From assembly GCF_004135585.1 (NCBI RefSeq), contig NZ_CP035501.1:2923501-2987500 (forward strand): a stretch of DNA of 64,000 nucleotides, read 5' to 3'. This DNA comes from Sphingosinicella sp. BN140058. GTDB taxonomy: Bacteria > Pseudomonadota > Alphaproteobacteria > Sphingomonadales > Sphingomonadaceae. The notes beneath the pieces were generated by a model. The model was not told the DNA's origin and searched no databases. It saw nothing but the letters and a program-made list of their open reading frames with translations. A program made the translations under genes and the position numbers. Shown one piece after another: positions 62,740-64,000 of the stretch (positions are counted from its first letter, which is position 1; every line of letters starts with the position of its first letter).

Positions 62740-63257
62740 GCGGCCTCCAAGGTCAGTCGGAGGATATGGTCTTCGTCGGCCTGATCACCGACCATGAAGG
62801 CATAAGGGGCGACGAATACGAAGCCGTAGCGCTCGTAGAAACGCCGGGCGCGATGATTCTCGCTGAACACCGAAAGGTACAGCTCCTGCGCGCCACGTGC
62901 GCGCGCTTCTCCGAGCACCCACTCCATCAACATCTGGGCGAGACCGGCACCCTGCCAGGGCTTCAAAATGTAGAATTGGCGCAGCTCGGCCGCGGTCCGG
63001 TCCGTATCGACCGGCAGCTTGAGCGGGCCGACCTTGACGAAACCGGCCGCTGCTCCGCCGTCTTCGGCGAGGCGGACGGTCAAGTTCGGGTCCGCAAGCT
63101 CCGCCTGCCAGGCATCGACATCGTGGCCACGCAGGAATGCCGCGAGATCCTCCGGCCGGTAGAGATGGCCGAACGTCTCGACGAAGGTGCGGCGGCCGAG
63201 ATCGGACAGGATCGGAGCATCGTCGGGGGTTGCGTCGCGGAGGCGAAAATCGGGCAC
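62736..63257 (-). CDS. GNAT family N-acetyltransferase
   Basis: A GTG at 63257 is taken as start because AGGA lies seven bases upstream and the sequence begins PDFRLRDATPDDAPILSDLG, a typical GNAT N-terminus. The acetyl-CoA loop is FYILKPWQGAGLAQMLMEW, and motif B is LYLSVFSENHRARRFYERYG followed by FVFVAPYAFMVG. The length of 173 residues is normal. The substrate is unknown. It sits one base after the methyltransferase stop and overlaps pgeF. Confidence 0.92.
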   Translation of the reverse strand: MPDFRLRDATPDDAPILSDLGRRTFVETFGHLYRPEDLAAFLRGHDVDAWQAELADPNLTVRLAEDGGAAAGFVKVGPLKLPVDTDRTAAELRQFYILKPWQGAGLAQMLMEWVLGEARARGAQELYLSVFSENHRARRFYERYGFVFVAPYAFMVGDQADEDHILRLTLEAA

Positions 63258-63258
63258 G

Positions 63259-64000
63259 TCAGAATCCTGCGGGTTGCGGCCAGCCCTCTGCCACGAAAGC
63301 CATCGCCTTGAACAGGGCGCCCATCTGGCGCGGCGAGACCAGCCGATCGCGGGCTGAGGCGATTTCGGGAGACCGGCCCGGCGCGGCGCGGGACAGGGCC
63401 TCGGTGCGGACATCGATGCCCATCTCGCTGAGCCAGGCGCCCTGCGTCGTCGGCCCGAACAGGCTGACCCGTTCCCGCCGGGCGGCGTCCCCAAGCGCCT
63501 GGAAATCGACATGGGCGGTGAGGTCCTGGTCGCCGGGCGCCACCCACGGGTCTGCGTAGCGGTTCGCAGCCACGGCCTGCAGCGTGTCACCGAGTCCGGT
63601 GCGGACATGGCCGTAGTCGAAAACCAGGGCAGCCCCGCCGCGGGCGGCGATCGCATCGGCGATGTCGCCGATGACGGCCGCTGCCATCGGAGCGACTTCC
63701 AGCACGCTGCCTTCGTCGGCACCGCGCAGACTCTCGGGAATCGCCGCGTCGGGAACGCTCGGGCCGGCCGCGGGAAGGAATCGTTCGCCTTCGATCGTCA
63801 CCAGGCGCTCGTGCCAGGCGGCACGGCCGCGGACGAACTGCCGGATCGGCAGAGCATCGAAGAATTCGTTGGCGACCACCAGCAAGGGTTCGTCGCCCGG
63901 AATGTCGGCGAACCGATCGTGCCAGGTCGCGCCGGGGACCCGCTCCGCTTGCGCCGCGCGCAGGGTGGGGCTGGTTTCGACGAAGTGCACCGGCGGCGCC
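63259..64000 (-). CDS. class I SAM-dependent methyltransferase, MidA/NDUFAF7 family, N-terminus beyond window
   Basis: The frame runs off the right edge; about 247 C-terminal residues are visible. Family landmarks are HFVETSPTLRAAQ, PLLVVANEFFDALPIRQFVR, GAALVFDYGH and DLTAHVDFQALGDAA. The eukaryotic member methylates an arginine of a complex I subunit, and bacterial homologues are presumed similar. In sphingomonads this gene often stands between lgt and pgeF, consistent with pgeF two genes downstream here. Confidence 0.9.
   Translation of the reverse strand, partial: APPVHFVETSPTLRAAQAERVPGATWHDRFADIPGDEPLLVVANEFFDALPIRQFVRGRAAWHERLVTIEGERFLPAAGPSVPDAAIPESLRGADEGSVLEVAPMAAAVIGDIADAIAARGGAALVFDYGHVRTGLGDTLQAVAANRYADPWVAPGDQDLTAHVDFQALGDAARRERVSLFGPTTQGAWLSEMGIDVRTEALSRAAPGRSPEIASARDRLVSPRQMGALFKAMAFVAEGWPQPAGF

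Overview
The window is high-GC, densely packed DNA that reads as an alphaproteobacterium, most likely a sphingomonad (Sphingomonadaceae or Sphingosinicellaceae). The pointers are a SciP/DUF1153 regulator, a polyhydroxyalkanoic-acid-system protein, carbohydrate loci built on TonB-dependent receptors, and an MlaE-MlaF-MlaD-auxiliary lipoprotein operon. This assignment is an inference from gene content; no rRNA is present.

Layout. 1-3562 (minus): an M13 metallopeptidase cut by the left edge, then three tandem phage-tail-collar paralogues. 3986-20713 (plus): two giant secreted proteins (2553 and 2882 aa) built from cadherin/Ig-like repeats, each ending in the same RTX-type C-terminus. The last 0.87 kb of the two genes is nearly identical. 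A third member of the family lies at 53703-56105. No type I exporter genes are in the window. 21090-25103 (plus): a TIR-transmembrane-TPR protein, an AT-rich orphan gene, and a TPR-S/SLOG-like/degenerate-cyclase protein. This is the best candidate for a poorly described signalling or defence system. 25066-31736: a Crp-type regulator, tRNA-Pro(CGG), ferredoxin reductase, PHA-system protein, pirin, MnmA, SciP, small ORFs and a GFA-fold protein.

31948-47289 is a carbohydrate and phospholipid island. A TonB receptor is coupled to a calcium-dependent phosphoinositide phospholipase C. It is followed by a LacI regulator, a minus-strand MFS transporter plus GH43 beta-xylosidase pair, a second TonB receptor, and a GH43-xylB-xylA operon. 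Related LacI-type palindromes stand in front of the transporter, the second receptor and the GH43-xylBA operon. This suggests one regulon: the receptor imports xylo-oligosaccharides, the GH43 enzymes cut them, and XylA/XylB feed xylulose-5-phosphate into the pentose phosphate pathway.

47586-64000 is mostly housekeeping: gyrB, a small membrane protein, pepN, the third RTX protein, an Mla-type lipid transport operon, a HAD phosphatase, a cystathionine-gamma-synthase-family enzyme, pgeF, a GNAT acetyltransferase, and a MidA/NDUFAF7-type methyltransferase cut by the right edge.

All functional calls come from reading translated sequence by eye; no database search was run. Many genes have long open frames on the opposite strand, a by-product of high GC, and these were not called.
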